From CAMPJM01 sp964440915 (GTDB lineage: Bacteria; Bacteroidota; Bacteroidia; Cytophagales; Cyclobacteriaceae): a DNA stretch of 64,000 nt. The stretch is taken from positions 1-64,000 of the forward strand of contig CAYTTV010000003.1 in NCBI GenBank assembly GCA_964440915.1, given 5' to 3'. Under the pieces are notes generated by a model that worked only from the letters and a program-made list of their open reading frames with translations, was not told the origin of the DNA and did no database searches. Shown in pieces: positions 26,326 to 36,100 of the stretch (its first letter is position 1; every line of letters starts with the position of its first letter). Position numbers and translations under genes: made by a program.

Positions 26326-28218
26326 CTATTGAGAAAAGTGTGTATGGTTCTTTTCGATATAGAGATGCCTCCTATGGATGCCCTCCTTGCTGATGATGTG
26401 AAGGATATAATGCCCGTCGGGCAGGCCTTTGGTGTCTACCCTTAGGGCGGGACTGGCAAATGGCATGGAAATTACCGCTTCCTGTTTGCTGTTGTACAGC
26501 TTGACAGCTACGGCCGCTGATCCTTTTTCGCCCTGGCTCTCCAAGAATGTCCCTCTTTCCTTTGCAGCGGAGTTGATGTTGTCCTCCGAAAGCGATCGGG
26601 AGACTTCAAAATAATCTGAGGCAGGGTTAGGGTGTACGGTGAAATCATACGAACTGGCGCAAGACATCATCTGTACAGGATAGGAATAGGATCTATTGTT
26701 ACAGTCTGTCTGAATATCTACCCAGATAGCATAGTTCCCGTATGATTGGCTACCTGTCCTTACTTCTATTGACCTGAAGTTACTATTGATGATTTGTTCG
26801 TCCACCAGCGTCCATCCAGTGGGCAACGACCAAATATAATTCAGTATAGGGAAAGAGCCTGGGGTGATGACATCGTACCAGTAGAATTCATTGGGGCACA
26901 CGTTCGTTTCCCCATAAAAAGTCACGTCTATCTCGGGAACCACTATGAATAGATTTTTCCTGAAGGTCATGACCCCGCAGGGACCAGAAACCGCAGCCTC
27001 TACCCACATGCTTCCTGCAGTATTGGGTGTTGCCTTCACGGTATAGTTAGCTGTATTTTGGCCAGAAATATAAGTCAAGTTGCTGCTCTTTGTCCAGGTG
27101 ATGGTGTGGCCAGACGGCACCCCGCTTAAGGTATAGGTTTCTTCTGTGCAGATGGTGGAAGAGCCGGAGACGTGAATACCTCCAGGGTGATTATGGCAAG
27201 CAAGTAATAAAGTAGAACAATCTACAAAGCTTCGTCTTGCGCCACCTGGTGAAAATAAAGCCAACATCCTGTCCGCTTGCCCTTGTGTAAATAGATTCAT
27301 GCACGCATCATTGGTATAGTCCATGTAGTTCATGAACATATCATTACTATTGCAGGATGTTTGTGGGTGGGAGGGACAATGATATCTTGGGGCACCCTGT
27401 GTGGGCGTATCTGCCACAAGATCATCGCCACAAATATCATCTCCCCATATGTGGATTAAATTTAACCAATGGCCTACTTCATGTGTAGTCGTTCTTCCTT
27501 TATTAAAAGGCGCAGTTACATTTCCAGTCCTCCCAAAAGCAGTTGTTGTTATTACCACACCGTCAGTAGCAGGGCTTGTGTCTAACTTATCAGGGAATTG
27601 AGCATAGCCTAAAAGGTTATTAGCTAAATTGCACACCCAAATATTCAAATATCGATCAGAAGGCCATGCATCTGAACCTGTTGGCGCAAACTTAATTCCA
27701 GTTGCTCCTTCATTTGTAGTTCCGTCGATATATGGGATCCTAACAAAACTTGAAAATGGAGTTTGTTGTCTAATTATGCCATCACTAGGATATCCATCAG
27801 GATCTACACAAGCTAGGACAAATTCAATGCCGACGTCTGCGACTACTCCTGTAAAAGTCCCAGGGGTATTAGAGGCATCCGCATTCAACCTTCGGAAATC
27901 TTCATTCAGTACATCTATTTGAGACTGGATTTGGGGCATACTGATATTTAATCCAGAGCCAATGGCCTCACCTTGATGGAGCACATGTACCACAACAGGG
28001 ATTGTCACGTGCAGCCCTCCATGAGACATGGTAGAAAAAACACTTTTTTGTTTGATAAAATGTTGGGTCTGTTGTTCGATCTCCAGAATCCGACTATAAC
28101 GTTCCGGGTCATTTTGTTGGATTGCAGATAGATTTAGCTCTGAGCCGCAAGTCCTTTGGGCATAAGATGAAATTGAAAGAAGTAATAACGATAGAGATAT
28201 AAAGTAAACTTTTTTCAT
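26326..28218 (-). CDS. M43 (pappalysin-like) secreted zinc metalloprotease with T9SS sorting tail
   Basis: This 630-residue protein has a signal peptide (1-20) and a metzincin domain with HEVGHWLNLIH (246-256: zinc ligands His246, His250, His256; catalytic Glu247). The Met-turn is MNYMDY (296-301) and the surrounding region is cysteine-rich. PKD/Ig-like units cover about 345-520. The C-terminus (about 525-630) begins DFTVHPNPASDYF and is a type IX secretion sorting domain. It is predicted to be exported by the Por system and released or surface-anchored as an extracellular protease. It lies in a block bounded by trmN6 and a trmN6 3' remnant, so it may be a recent arrival. Confidence 0.92.
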   Translation of the reverse strand: MKKVYFISLSLLLLSISSYAQRTCGSELNLSAIQQNDPERYSRILEIEQQTQHFIKQKSVFSTMSHGGLHVTIPVVVHVLHQGEAIGSGLNISMPQIQSQIDVLNEDFRRLNADASNTPGTFTGVVADVGIEFVLACVDPDGYPSDGIIRQQTPFSSFVRIPYIDGTTNEGATGIKFAPTGSDAWPSDRYLNIWVCNLANNLLGYAQFPDKLDTSPATDGVVITTTAFGRTGNVTAPFNKGRTTTHEVGHWLNLIHIWGDDICGDDLVADTPTQGAPRYHCPSHPQTSCNSNDMFMNYMDYTNDACMNLFTQGQADRMLALFSPGGARRSFVDCSTLLLACHNHPGGIHVSGSSTICTEETYTLSGVPSGHTITWTKSSNLTYISGQNTANYTVKATPNTAGSMWVEAAVSGPCGVMTFRKNLFIVVPEIDVTFYGETNVCPNEFYWYDVITPGSFPILNYIWSLPTGWTLVDEQIINSNFRSIEVRTGSQSYGNYAIWVDIQTDCNNRSYSYPVQMMSCASSYDFTVHPNPASDYFEVSRSLSEDNINSAAKERGTFLESQGEKGSAAVAVKLYNSKQEAVISMPFASPALRVDTKGLPDGHYILHIISKEGIHRRHLYIEKNHTHFSQ

Positions 28219-28234
28219 AGTGGCAGAAATTCAA

Positions 28235-28672
28235 TTATTCTTGAACGGGTTCTATTTTTTCAATTGAGGTAATTTCAAACTTGCAACCAAAACTGGCTCG
28301 AAACTCAGGCTTTGTGAGTAGATTACAGCAGCTTTTTTTTAATCCACTTATTGAAACTCTTAGGTTTACCTTTCTAAACTCTGAAGGGATATTATTACAT
28401 GGAACCAAGATGTTATCACTGGGTTCAGGCCAAGAACTATTATCTAGCCACCCTTCGTCAATTGAGATAGCATAGATACAGTTTATGTAATCTCCGTTTT
28501 CATCTCTAGTAGGGCAAACTGTAATTACTTTGGCAGTCACATTGCTTAGCTCTTTCATAACAACTTCTTCTTCACAGCTATTTTCACATATAGATTTGGT
28601 TTGCTGCCCATCTTTATCACAACTAAAGGCTGTCAAAAGAAGTAACACGGTATAAAGTGTGATATTTTTCAT
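28235..28672 (-). CDS. Cysteine-rich putative lipoprotein
   Basis: I start this at the ATG at 28672 (MKNITLYT); an upstream TTG adds three residues. The hydrophobic N-terminus ends in LTAFSC, a lipobox. The mature part has eight or so further cysteines, including CENSC, CCNLL and FGCKFE, so disulphide bonds in the periplasm or on the surface are likely. No family is recognised. It lies 16 bp upstream of the M43 protease gene in the same direction and may be its partner, perhaps as inhibitor or chaperone; that is speculation. Confidence 0.6.
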   Translation of the reverse strand: MKNITLYTVLLLLTAFSCDKDGQQTKSICENSCEEEVVMKELSNVTAKVITVCPTRDENGDYINCIYAISIDEGWLDNSSWPEPSDNILVPCNNIPSEFRKVNLRVSISGLKKSCCNLLTKPEFRASFGCKFEITSIEKIEPVQE

Positions 28673-28857
28673 AATATTCAAGGTTTGTGCGTTCTATAAA
28701 TGATGGGTGATACTGTGGCTAAAAATCTCTCATGGCTGGGTATGGGTTAGATTGAGCTATTAATATAATAAGCCTATAAAATAAAAGCAAAATTAGATCA
28801 TGGCGAGATCCGGTTATAATAGGGCTTTCTTATTAGACTCCAGGCTACATTTGGTTG

Positions 28858-28968
28858 GGAGGAAGTAAGCTCTCCGAGGATTAGCTCACTTTTGTCATAA
28901 AGGAGGTATCAGGTGACTATACAAACGCTTTTGTAGAAAAGCTTCGGCCCTATTACCTTTATCTTTAA
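28858..28968 (+). pseudogene. Decayed second copy of the trmN6 3' end
   Basis: Read on the plus strand, 28891-28968 encodes FVIKEVSGDYTN..FVEKLRPYYLYL and a stop, closely matching the last 25 residues of trmN6 (FVIKDESGAYTN..FIEKLKPYYLYL). Upstream, 28858-28890 can be aligned to GTKPKEHSLET but with a TAG stop and a lost codon; before that only a frameshifted trace remains. It has no start and cannot be functional. It ends within the last codons of the saccharopine dehydrogenase-like gene on the other strand. The copy is diverged, not identical. Confidence 0.8.
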
Positions 28969-30305
28969 GACATTGCCACCGTCTCCTCCACCATCTTTAA
29001 GCCCATTTGCTCCAGTTCTTCCAAAATAGGCGAATAAATAGAGGGCTTAATAGGAATAAGCACGCCTGTATCGTTGATTTTTCCTTGCAGTATGAGTTTT
29101 GCGGCTATTGCCAAGGGCCACCCTACGGTTTTTGCCATCGCAGTATGATTGTCGTCGTCTCCTATGCAAACAATGCCCAACCTTTTTTGCCATTGCTTCC
29201 CTGCAAGGGTATATTCAAAAATATGTTGCATGACAACCATGTCTTTGTCACCAGGTTCCAATGCCCACCTGCTCTTCAGCAAATGGAGCAAGATGGTAGC
29301 TGGCGAAGCATTTTGCAACTGGATTTTTTCTTCTGAGAAGAGCCCTAACCAAGCCAACATCTGGAAAGTCTTTGAATATTTTTCAATTCTGGCATGGGCG
29401 CAAAAGCTGCTTTCTAAGTCTTCCCCATCTTGCTGGTTCAAAAAAGAAGCAACAAAACTGCGGTAGCTCATACCTTCGCATTGAGACATGGTGAAACTGT
29501 CGTCCGTCATGCCCAGGTCCACTAACACATTCCAAGCGTCACAAAATCCAGGCTTCCTCAATGTTCCTCTTACCATTGTATGTACATCCTCAATCCCATA
29601 CAGCCACTTGTATTTAACCGAGTCTCTATTGGGATATCCATCAAAATCTCCAAGTCCTGTGACATGGATACGCTCATGGTGACTAAAAAGCCTGTGATAG
29701 GGGATATACTTATACTGCTTGTTGTGCAAAAACTTGGTGATACCACCTTGTCCTGCCAGCACTACATTGCGAGGATTCCATGTGAATTTGTAGCCCCATG
29801 GGTTTGTGCAGCTCTCTGGTGCTATCAAACCTCCAGTATAAGAGAGGAATCTTGTTAGCTCACCACCACTTTGCTTAATGGCTTCAATTTCTCTTAATGC
29901 TGTCATGTGATCTAAGCCCGGATCTACCCCGCACTCGTTTAGCAATATCACACCGGCGTTTTTTGCTGCCTCATCCAATGCACGCATCTCATCCGATACA
30001 TAGGAGGCGGTGAGCAAATGCTTTCGGAACTTGAGGCAGGTGGAGGCCAAAAGGACGTGAAACATGGGTGGCAACATCGATATTACGATATCTGATTGGG
30101 CTACCATAGCTTCTCTTCTCTCATCATCATAAACGTCCAACATTTCGGCCTTGGCGCAGGGGTAGCCTTGCGTTTTAGCGGCAGCAAGTTCTATGTTGGT
30201 ATCGGCTACAATGACTTGCCACACGTTTTCTGTACACGTTTTTAGCAAGTAGTGAATAAGTGAAGTGGCAGACCTTCCTGCACCAATTATCAGTATTCTC
30301 TTCAT
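28965..30305 (-). CDS. Saccharopine dehydrogenase family protein
   Basis: This 446-residue protein has an N-terminal Rossmann domain (ILIIGAGRSATSLIHYL, residues 4-20) and the saccharopine reductase-type C-terminal domain, with NECGVDPGLDHM (about residues 123-134) as a family signature. Relatives act in lysine metabolism or on related imino-acid substrates. The aspartate kinase gene nearby is in the same broad pathway but is not linked by operon. Substrate assignment is uncertain. Confidence 0.85.
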   Translation of the reverse strand: MKRILIIGAGRSATSLIHYLLKTCTENVWQVIVADTNIELAAAKTQGYPCAKAEMLDVYDDERREAMVAQSDIVISMLPPMFHVLLASTCLKFRKHLLTASYVSDEMRALDEAAKNAGVILLNECGVDPGLDHMTALREIEAIKQSGGELTRFLSYTGGLIAPESCTNPWGYKFTWNPRNVVLAGQGGITKFLHNKQYKYIPYHRLFSHHERIHVTGLGDFDGYPNRDSVKYKWLYGIEDVHTMVRGTLRKPGFCDAWNVLVDLGMTDDSFTMSQCEGMSYRSFVASFLNQQDGEDLESSFCAHARIEKYSKTFQMLAWLGLFSEEKIQLQNASPATILLHLLKSRWALEPGDKDMVVMQHIFEYTLAGKQWQKRLGIVCIGDDDNHTAMAKTVGWPLAIAAKLILQGKINDTGVLIPIKPSIYSPILEELEQMGLKMVEETVAMS

Positions 30306-30812
30306 TGTTTCAGTACGGTAAAGGACTTCGATGGAAGATCGATATCAAAGATTGCCCCAAGTTATGAAAAACCTATGTGCCTTAATAAGCCTCTTCGACT
30401 TTCTTCTATAAGCGCATTGGTAGAAGGTAAATTCGGATATATAATCAGCAAAAAGATTTTCTTATTTCTAAAACATTACTTGAGCAATATATTAAGGATT
30501 TACATCTTATGGCATCCTATAAATTATTGTAGGTTTAAAAACTCAAAATAAGTCTATTTTATAAAGCATTAATCCGTTATTTATGAGCGGTTTAGCGCAT
30601 TGTAGTAGGATGGAAAATTATGGGGCAAGGCAAATAGTACAACCTTGGTGGAACGGTGTGATGGGGTGAAGGCTGTTCAAGGGGTGTGATTTCTGGCATA
30701 GATTCAGAATACTAGGAATAATGAAGCAGTAGTTGAGGCAGATTAAGTTAAATCTACTCCAAAACGAACCAACTATGATAAAGAATTTTATAACTCGATT
30801 TACATACGCAGA
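30306..30812. other. 507-bp intergenic region upstream of the cheR/sia-like run
   Basis: This divergent region between the saccharopine dehydrogenase-like gene and cheR holds no open frame with protein-like character, and no tRNA or clear hairpin was found. It must hold the promoters for both directions. I saw no good TAnnTTTG box at a convincing distance from the cheR ATG at 30813. Confidence 0.5.
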
Positions 30813-31637
30813 ATGCAGGAAATAGAAATCTCTGATTTAAGAAGGCTAACCGAGGCTGTAAAGGAGAAATACAATTATGACTTTACCAATTATGCCATGT
30901 CTTCTTTCCGTAGAAGAATTATGAGAGTGGTCGAATTGTATAATTTTAGTTCTGTCGACGAACTGATTAAGAGAATCAAGGAAGACTCCCAGTTTTTTGA
31001 GGAGTTCGTTTCCGAGATTACTGTCAATGTAACAGAAATGTTCAGAGACCCTTCTTTTTGGCGTGAGCTAAGAGACCACATCATTCCCAACATACTGCTC
31101 AACCATCAATCTATAAGCATTTGGCATGCAGGCTGTTCTTCAGGCGAAGAGGTGTTCTCAATGGCCATCCTTTTAAAGGAAATGGGCATATTGGATAAAT
31201 CGAAGATCATCGCCACCGACATGGATAAAAGTATTCTCGAAAAGGCTAGAGCAGGGAAGTATGCATTGAAGAATATGGAGCTAAACGAGAAAAATTATAT
31301 ACGCTATCAAGGTACAAAAACCCTATCCGATTATTATAAAGCAGAAAACGGGAAGGCTGTAATGGACCCATCATTGGTAAAGCATGTGTCTTTCAGGGAG
31401 CATGATTTAGTGAAAGGGGTAGTCTTTAATAAGTTTGACCTGGTGCTGTGCCGCAATGTGATGATTTACTTCAATCAGACCTTGCAAAATGTGGTGCTGA
31501 AGAAACTGCATGAAAGCATGTTCAGGTACGGTTATTTGGCCATTGGATCCAAAGAGTCTCTGATTTGGTGTGAAATAGCCAACAAGTTCATTGTTGTTAA
31601 CAATGAAGAGAAGATTTATAAAAAGCTTAAAGACTAG
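30813..31637 (+). CDS. cheR: CheR-type protein glutamate methyltransferase
   Basis: This 274-residue protein has the CheR N-terminal helical domain (about residues 1-75) and the SAM-binding methyltransferase domain with IWHAGCSSGEEVFSMAI (about 104-120) and VLCRNVMIYF (about 211-220). CheR methylates glutamates on chemoreceptors. No chemoreceptor, CheA or CheW lies here. Instead it starts a run with CheB, GAF, PP2C-sensor, SiaB and SiaC genes, so the likely targets are signalling proteins of this locus; that is inference. The next gene is 17 bp downstream. Confidence 0.92.
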   Translation: MQEIEISDLRRLTEAVKEKYNYDFTNYAMSSFRRRIMRVVELYNFSSVDELIKRIKEDSQFFEEFVSEITVNVTEMFRDPSFWRELRDHIIPNILLNHQSISIWHAGCSSGEEVFSMAILLKEMGILDKSKIIATDMDKSILEKARAGKYALKNMELNEKNYIRYQGTKTLSDYYKAENGKAVMDPSLVKHVSFREHDLVKGVVFNKFDLVLCRNVMIYFNQTLQNVVLKKLHESMFRYGYLAIGSKESLIWCEIANKFIVVNNEEKIYKKLKD

Positions 31638-31654
31638 AAGGGGAAGGCGGCTCT

Positions 31655-32248
31655 ATGAGTAAGTTCAATTTAAATAACGCTTTCAAGGTGGTAGTCATCG
31701 GAGGTTCGGCTGGGAGCTTTCAGGGAATCACGAAGATTCTCTCTCAGATTCCCGAAGACTTCGAACTACCGATAGTGCTATGTCTTCATAGGCTTAAGCA
31801 CGTGAGGAATGGCTTTGTGGAAGCGTTGTCGATCAAAAGTACGACACCAGTATTGGAGCCACTTGATAAAGAGGGTATAAAAAAACGGAAGGTATATTTA
31901 GCACCATCGAACTATCACTTATCCTTAGAACTTGGCAATACTTTCTCTTTGTCTACGGAGCCGATGGTCAATAATTCAAGACCATCTATCGATATCACGC
32001 TAGAGACAGCAGCCTATGCCTACCGGAATAAGGTGATTGGCATATTGCTATCTGGCGCTAATAAAGATGGGGCAATGGGGATGAAAAAAATAAAGGATAA
32101 AGGCGGACTCACTATTGTGCAGGATCCTTCTGAGTGCATGATCGATACGATGCCTACAGCTGCCTTGGCGTTGACCCCGATCGATTATACCTTGAAAATA
32201 GATCAGATCATCGAGTTCTTGATAGAACTTAATAAACTATATAAATAG
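31655..32248 (+). CDS. CheB-type methylesterase, no receiver domain
   Basis: This 197-residue protein is only the CheB catalytic domain. The triad is visible as Ser18 in VIGGSAGS, His45 in LCLHRLKH and Asp138 in SGANKDGAMG. The usual N-terminal receiver domain is absent, so phosphorylation by CheA is not the control. It would remove methyl groups placed by the upstream CheR. It ends 3 bp before the GAF protein gene, so co-translation is likely. Confidence 0.9.
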   Translation: MSKFNLNNAFKVVVIGGSAGSFQGITKILSQIPEDFELPIVLCLHRLKHVRNGFVEALSIKSTTPVLEPLDKEGIKKRKVYLAPSNYHLSLELGNTFSLSTEPMVNNSRPSIDITLETAAYAYRNKVIGILLSGANKDGAMGMKKIKDKGGLTIVQDPSECMIDTMPTAALALTPIDYTLKIDQIIEFLIELNKLYK

Positions 32249-32251
32249 ACC

Positions 32252-33076
32252 ATGGGAGTTAAATTTAATTTCTTAAACGTTTTACTGGTACTCCTCTTTC
32301 TCTTGGGGATAATCATTTCGGCATTTTTGCTGTACAATCTACCGAATAGTTTATTGAAGGAAACAACGGTCATTGCCATCGAGGATGTTCCAGAGCTGCT
32401 TCCAATACTGTCGAGGGTGAACATTGCCGTGGGCAGCACACTAGTCTTGGGCTTTGCTGCTATTGTGGCCTTGTTGTTTTCACGCAGACAGACTGGCGCT
32501 GGAGCTGTTCAAGCCAAAAAGCAAAAGACTGGAGAAGAAAGCAATAAGGAAGATGAAAACGCAGCAACAGTAGATGTCTTTGATTTTGACACGAAAGTAT
32601 ATGAGGAGGTATTTGCCAATAAGAAACTGACTACAGAAGAAATTACCAATCAATTGCTAGCCATATTGTGCAAGCAGATAGAGGCAAGTCAAGGGGCGGT
32701 TTATTTTGCCAGTAAAGAGGGAGGGAAAAGAATACTGGAGCTAAAAGCTTCATATGCCTATGTCATTGCCGATAGTGAGAAAGTACAGTATGAGTTTGGT
32801 GAAGGTCTAGTAGGCCAAGCGGCCAAGACGGGCAAAACTGCCCATATCAAAGACGTACCAGAAGGCTATATAGAAATATTCTCCGGCCTAGGACACAGCA
32901 AACCGGGTGAGCTACTGATCCTTCCGCTAAAAAATGGACTGGAAATAGTGGCTGTGGGTGAAATAGCAACCTTTAAACCATTCTCAAAAGCCGATGTGAA
33001 AGCTGCCGAACAGGTATTTGGGTTGTTCAGCGCACACCTTACGTCAATTAAAACACCTAAAGCAGGTGGGAAATGA
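32252..33076 (+). CDS. Membrane-anchored GAF domain protein
   Basis: This 274-residue protein has two transmembrane helices (about residues 8-30 and 55-78), a Lys/Glu-rich linker and a cytoplasmic GAF domain (about 118-268) with GEGLVGQAAKTGKTAHI. The same GEGLVGQAA-type text occurs in the GAF domain of the downstream sensor phosphatase, so the two GAF domains are likely paralogous. It has no enzymatic domain and could be a ligand-sensing partner of the phosphatase. It lies between CheB (3 bp) and the sensor gene (45 bp). Confidence 0.75.
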   Translation: MGVKFNFLNVLLVLLFLLGIIISAFLLYNLPNSLLKETTVIAIEDVPELLPILSRVNIAVGSTLVLGFAAIVALLFSRRQTGAGAVQAKKQKTGEESNKEDENAATVDVFDFDTKVYEEVFANKKLTTEEITNQLLAILCKQIEASQGAVYFASKEGGKRILELKASYAYVIADSEKVQYEFGEGLVGQAAKTGKTAHIKDVPEGYIEIFSGLGHSKPGELLILPLKNGLEIVAVGEIATFKPFSKADVKAAEQVFGLFSAHLTSIKTPKAGGK

Positions 33077-33121
33077 AATTATACCTATTGAACAATCGAA
33101 TAGCGATAAAACCTATTAAAC

Positions 33122-36100
33122 ATGTTTAAAAATATAAATATCGGTGGCAAGATTACCGGCCTAGTGCTAGGAGTGGTAGTTCTTACTGTTTTGACGATAA
33201 GCTTGATTGCCTATTTTTTTAGCAAAAGTGCTATTGAAGACAGGCATTTTGATAGCATGAATATCTTAGCAGAGCTTAAAAAGGGAAAATTGCAGGATTA
33301 TTTTTCTAAAATCGAAGCAGACGCTAAAGCTATCAATACACTTCCAGCCATTAAAGAAGGTATGAACAGCAGCAGGAACCAAGGCAGCTCAGGCATGGAC
33401 GATATGGATATGATGGACTTAGGCTTTGATGAAGAGCCTTCCTTGGACATGTTCGGAGACAATATGCTAGAAGATGACCTTATGCTCGAAGATGGCGATG
33501 AAGGAGTAGACTTGCATGAAGCACTTACAATATTCCGCGGCAACCAAGGCATTAAGCATATATATCTCACCGATTTAAAGGGACTTATCAAATATAGTAA
33601 CAACCTTGATAACGAAAATTTTAGTGAAGGGAAAGTGTTTCCGTACTTTAATGGACGAGTCATCTCCGAAGGTAAAATGGGGACTTATTTCAGTGATATT
33701 GTAGGATCTGGCGATAGTACCTTCCTATTTATGTCTGCTCCTATAACGGACGATAATAATAATAACATCGGCCTTGTGGTGTTCGATCTGGAACTGGAAT
33801 TCCTGGAGTCTACGCTTCAGGCCAATGACCTAGGGGATGAAGGTGAGGTACTCTTAGTGAGGAAAGCCGATAACGGTCAGATTGTCTTTATTAATGACCT
33901 AAAACATAAAGTACCACCGTCTGCAATCCGTGATAACCTGAGAAGTTCTTCTGCCTTTCATCTTGCTAGCGAAGGCAAAGAAGGCATTGGCATTTTGACA
34001 GACTACAAGGGAGAAGAAACATTGGCAGCCTATAGAACTATCCCTGCCACCCGATGGGGACTTGTGGTGCAGCTCAATACATCAGCGATTACGGCTGTGG
34101 CTAACCAGTTATTTACGCAGTTTTTTATTGCGGGGATCATCATAGTCATATTTGCATTGGTAGTATCCATTATTTTTTCAAGAATACTCACCATGCCCTT
34201 GCTTTCATTAAAGGAGGCTATGGGTTCATTGGGCAATGGAGTATTGCCTGAAAAAGTGGAAGCAGAAAGTAATGATGAAATTGGCCTTATGGCTGTGGCG
34301 ACCAATAATTTGGTGCAGGCACTTAGACGTACAGCAGATTTTGCGCAGCGAATTGGGCAAAGGGAGTTTGAAACAGATTTTAAGCCGCTCAGCGATGAGG
34401 ATGCCTTAGGCAATGCCCTCATTTCCATGCGTGACAGTATACAGGAAGCGGAGAAGGATGATAAGGAACGTAACTGGATCGTTACAGGAGTCGCAGAAAT
34501 CGGGGAAATCCTCCGAGCGCATAACGACTTGGAATCATTGGGCGATGCCGTGGTTGAATACATTACCAATAAGATAGGGGCCATCCAAGGGGCATTTTAT
34601 GTTGTCAATGACGACGATAAAGATGATGTCTTCATCGAAATAAAATCAAGTTACGCTTATCACAAGAAGAAGCATCTTAAAGGAAGGTTCAGATTTGCGG
34701 AAGGGCTTGTAGGGCAAGCTGCCATTGAGCAGGACACACTTTTAAGGACCGAGATCCCTAGAGACTATGTCTCCATTACCTCAGGGCTTATCGGAGAGCG
34801 GAGGCCAGAATGTATATTAATTGTGCCGCTCATCACCAACGAAGAGGTGTATGGTGTACTTGAATTTGCAGGCTTTGGCAGGTTCGACTCTAGCCAGGTG
34901 AAGTTTGTTCAGGAGATCAGTTTGATTACTGCCAGAACGGTATTTAACATAAAAGTAAACGAGCGTACTAGAAATCTACTGAGCGAATCGCAAAAGATGA
35001 GTCATGAGTTACAGATCCAGCAGGAAGAACTCAGACAGAATGCGGAAGAAATGGCTGCAACGCAAGAAGAGCTGAAGCGTACCAACCAACAGCTAGAAGA
35101 GCGCATAGAAGAGGTAAATAATACCCAAAAAAGGATGCAGATATTGCTAGAGAATGCTTCTGAGGTAATTACCATATATGAAGAAGACAGGAGCGTTCGG
35201 TATATAAGCCCTTCAGTGGAGAGGATCTTAGGCTATTCTGCTGCTGATCTTATTGGACATAATGAATTGGTGCATGTAGATGAGGAACATAAAGATGTTT
35301 TCGACCATATGTTCGACCAACTGATAGAAAATCCATTCCAGCCGGTGACCATCCAATATGTATACCATAGAAAGGATGGGGGGACCATCTGGCTGGAAGC
35401 CACAGGAAAAAATATGCTACAAGATCCAGCGATCAAGGGCATCATCCTCAACTCTAGAGATATTACTGAAAGAAGGAGAGCTGAGTTAGAAGAGCGTATG
35501 AGAAGCCAAATGCAGGCACTCTCTGAAAACTCGATCGACCTTATTACCCGTTTGAACCATGAAGGGGAAGTGTTTTATATCAACCCTATGATTGAGGAAT
35601 ACACAGGCAATAAACCCGAGCATTTCCTCAATAAGAATATTGGCGAGGCGGATATCAACGAAGGCGTGGCAGGACAGTGGCTTCAAGTGTTGGAGCAGGT
35701 AAAAGAGCAAAAGACAAAGGTGGCCACAGAAATGGATTTCCCGTCCATTATGGGAGATAGGGTCATGCAGCTAAACGCCATACCCGAGTATAACGAAGAC
35801 GCTTCTATGATCGAGTCGGTACTTTTAGTGTCGCATGATATCACTTCCAGAAAGCTGATAGAGCTTGAGATTCAGACCAAAAACAAAAAGATCACAGAAA
35901 GTATTAACTATGCTAAGAGGATTCAGGGGGCTATTCTGCCCAACAACAGGATCATCCATCAGATGCTGCCAGATTCCTTTATCATGTACAAAGCAAAAGA
36001 TGTGGTGAGTGGTGACTTTCCATGGTACATGCCTATGGGCGATGACATATATATTGCTGCAGTCGACTGTACGGGCCATGGAGTGCCAGGCGCATTGATT

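Noticed and set aside
27401..27922. Plus-strand open frames inside the M43 protease gene and similar antisense frames elsewhere
   Set aside because: They are shadows of the long minus-strand gene, which has family motifs and normal composition.
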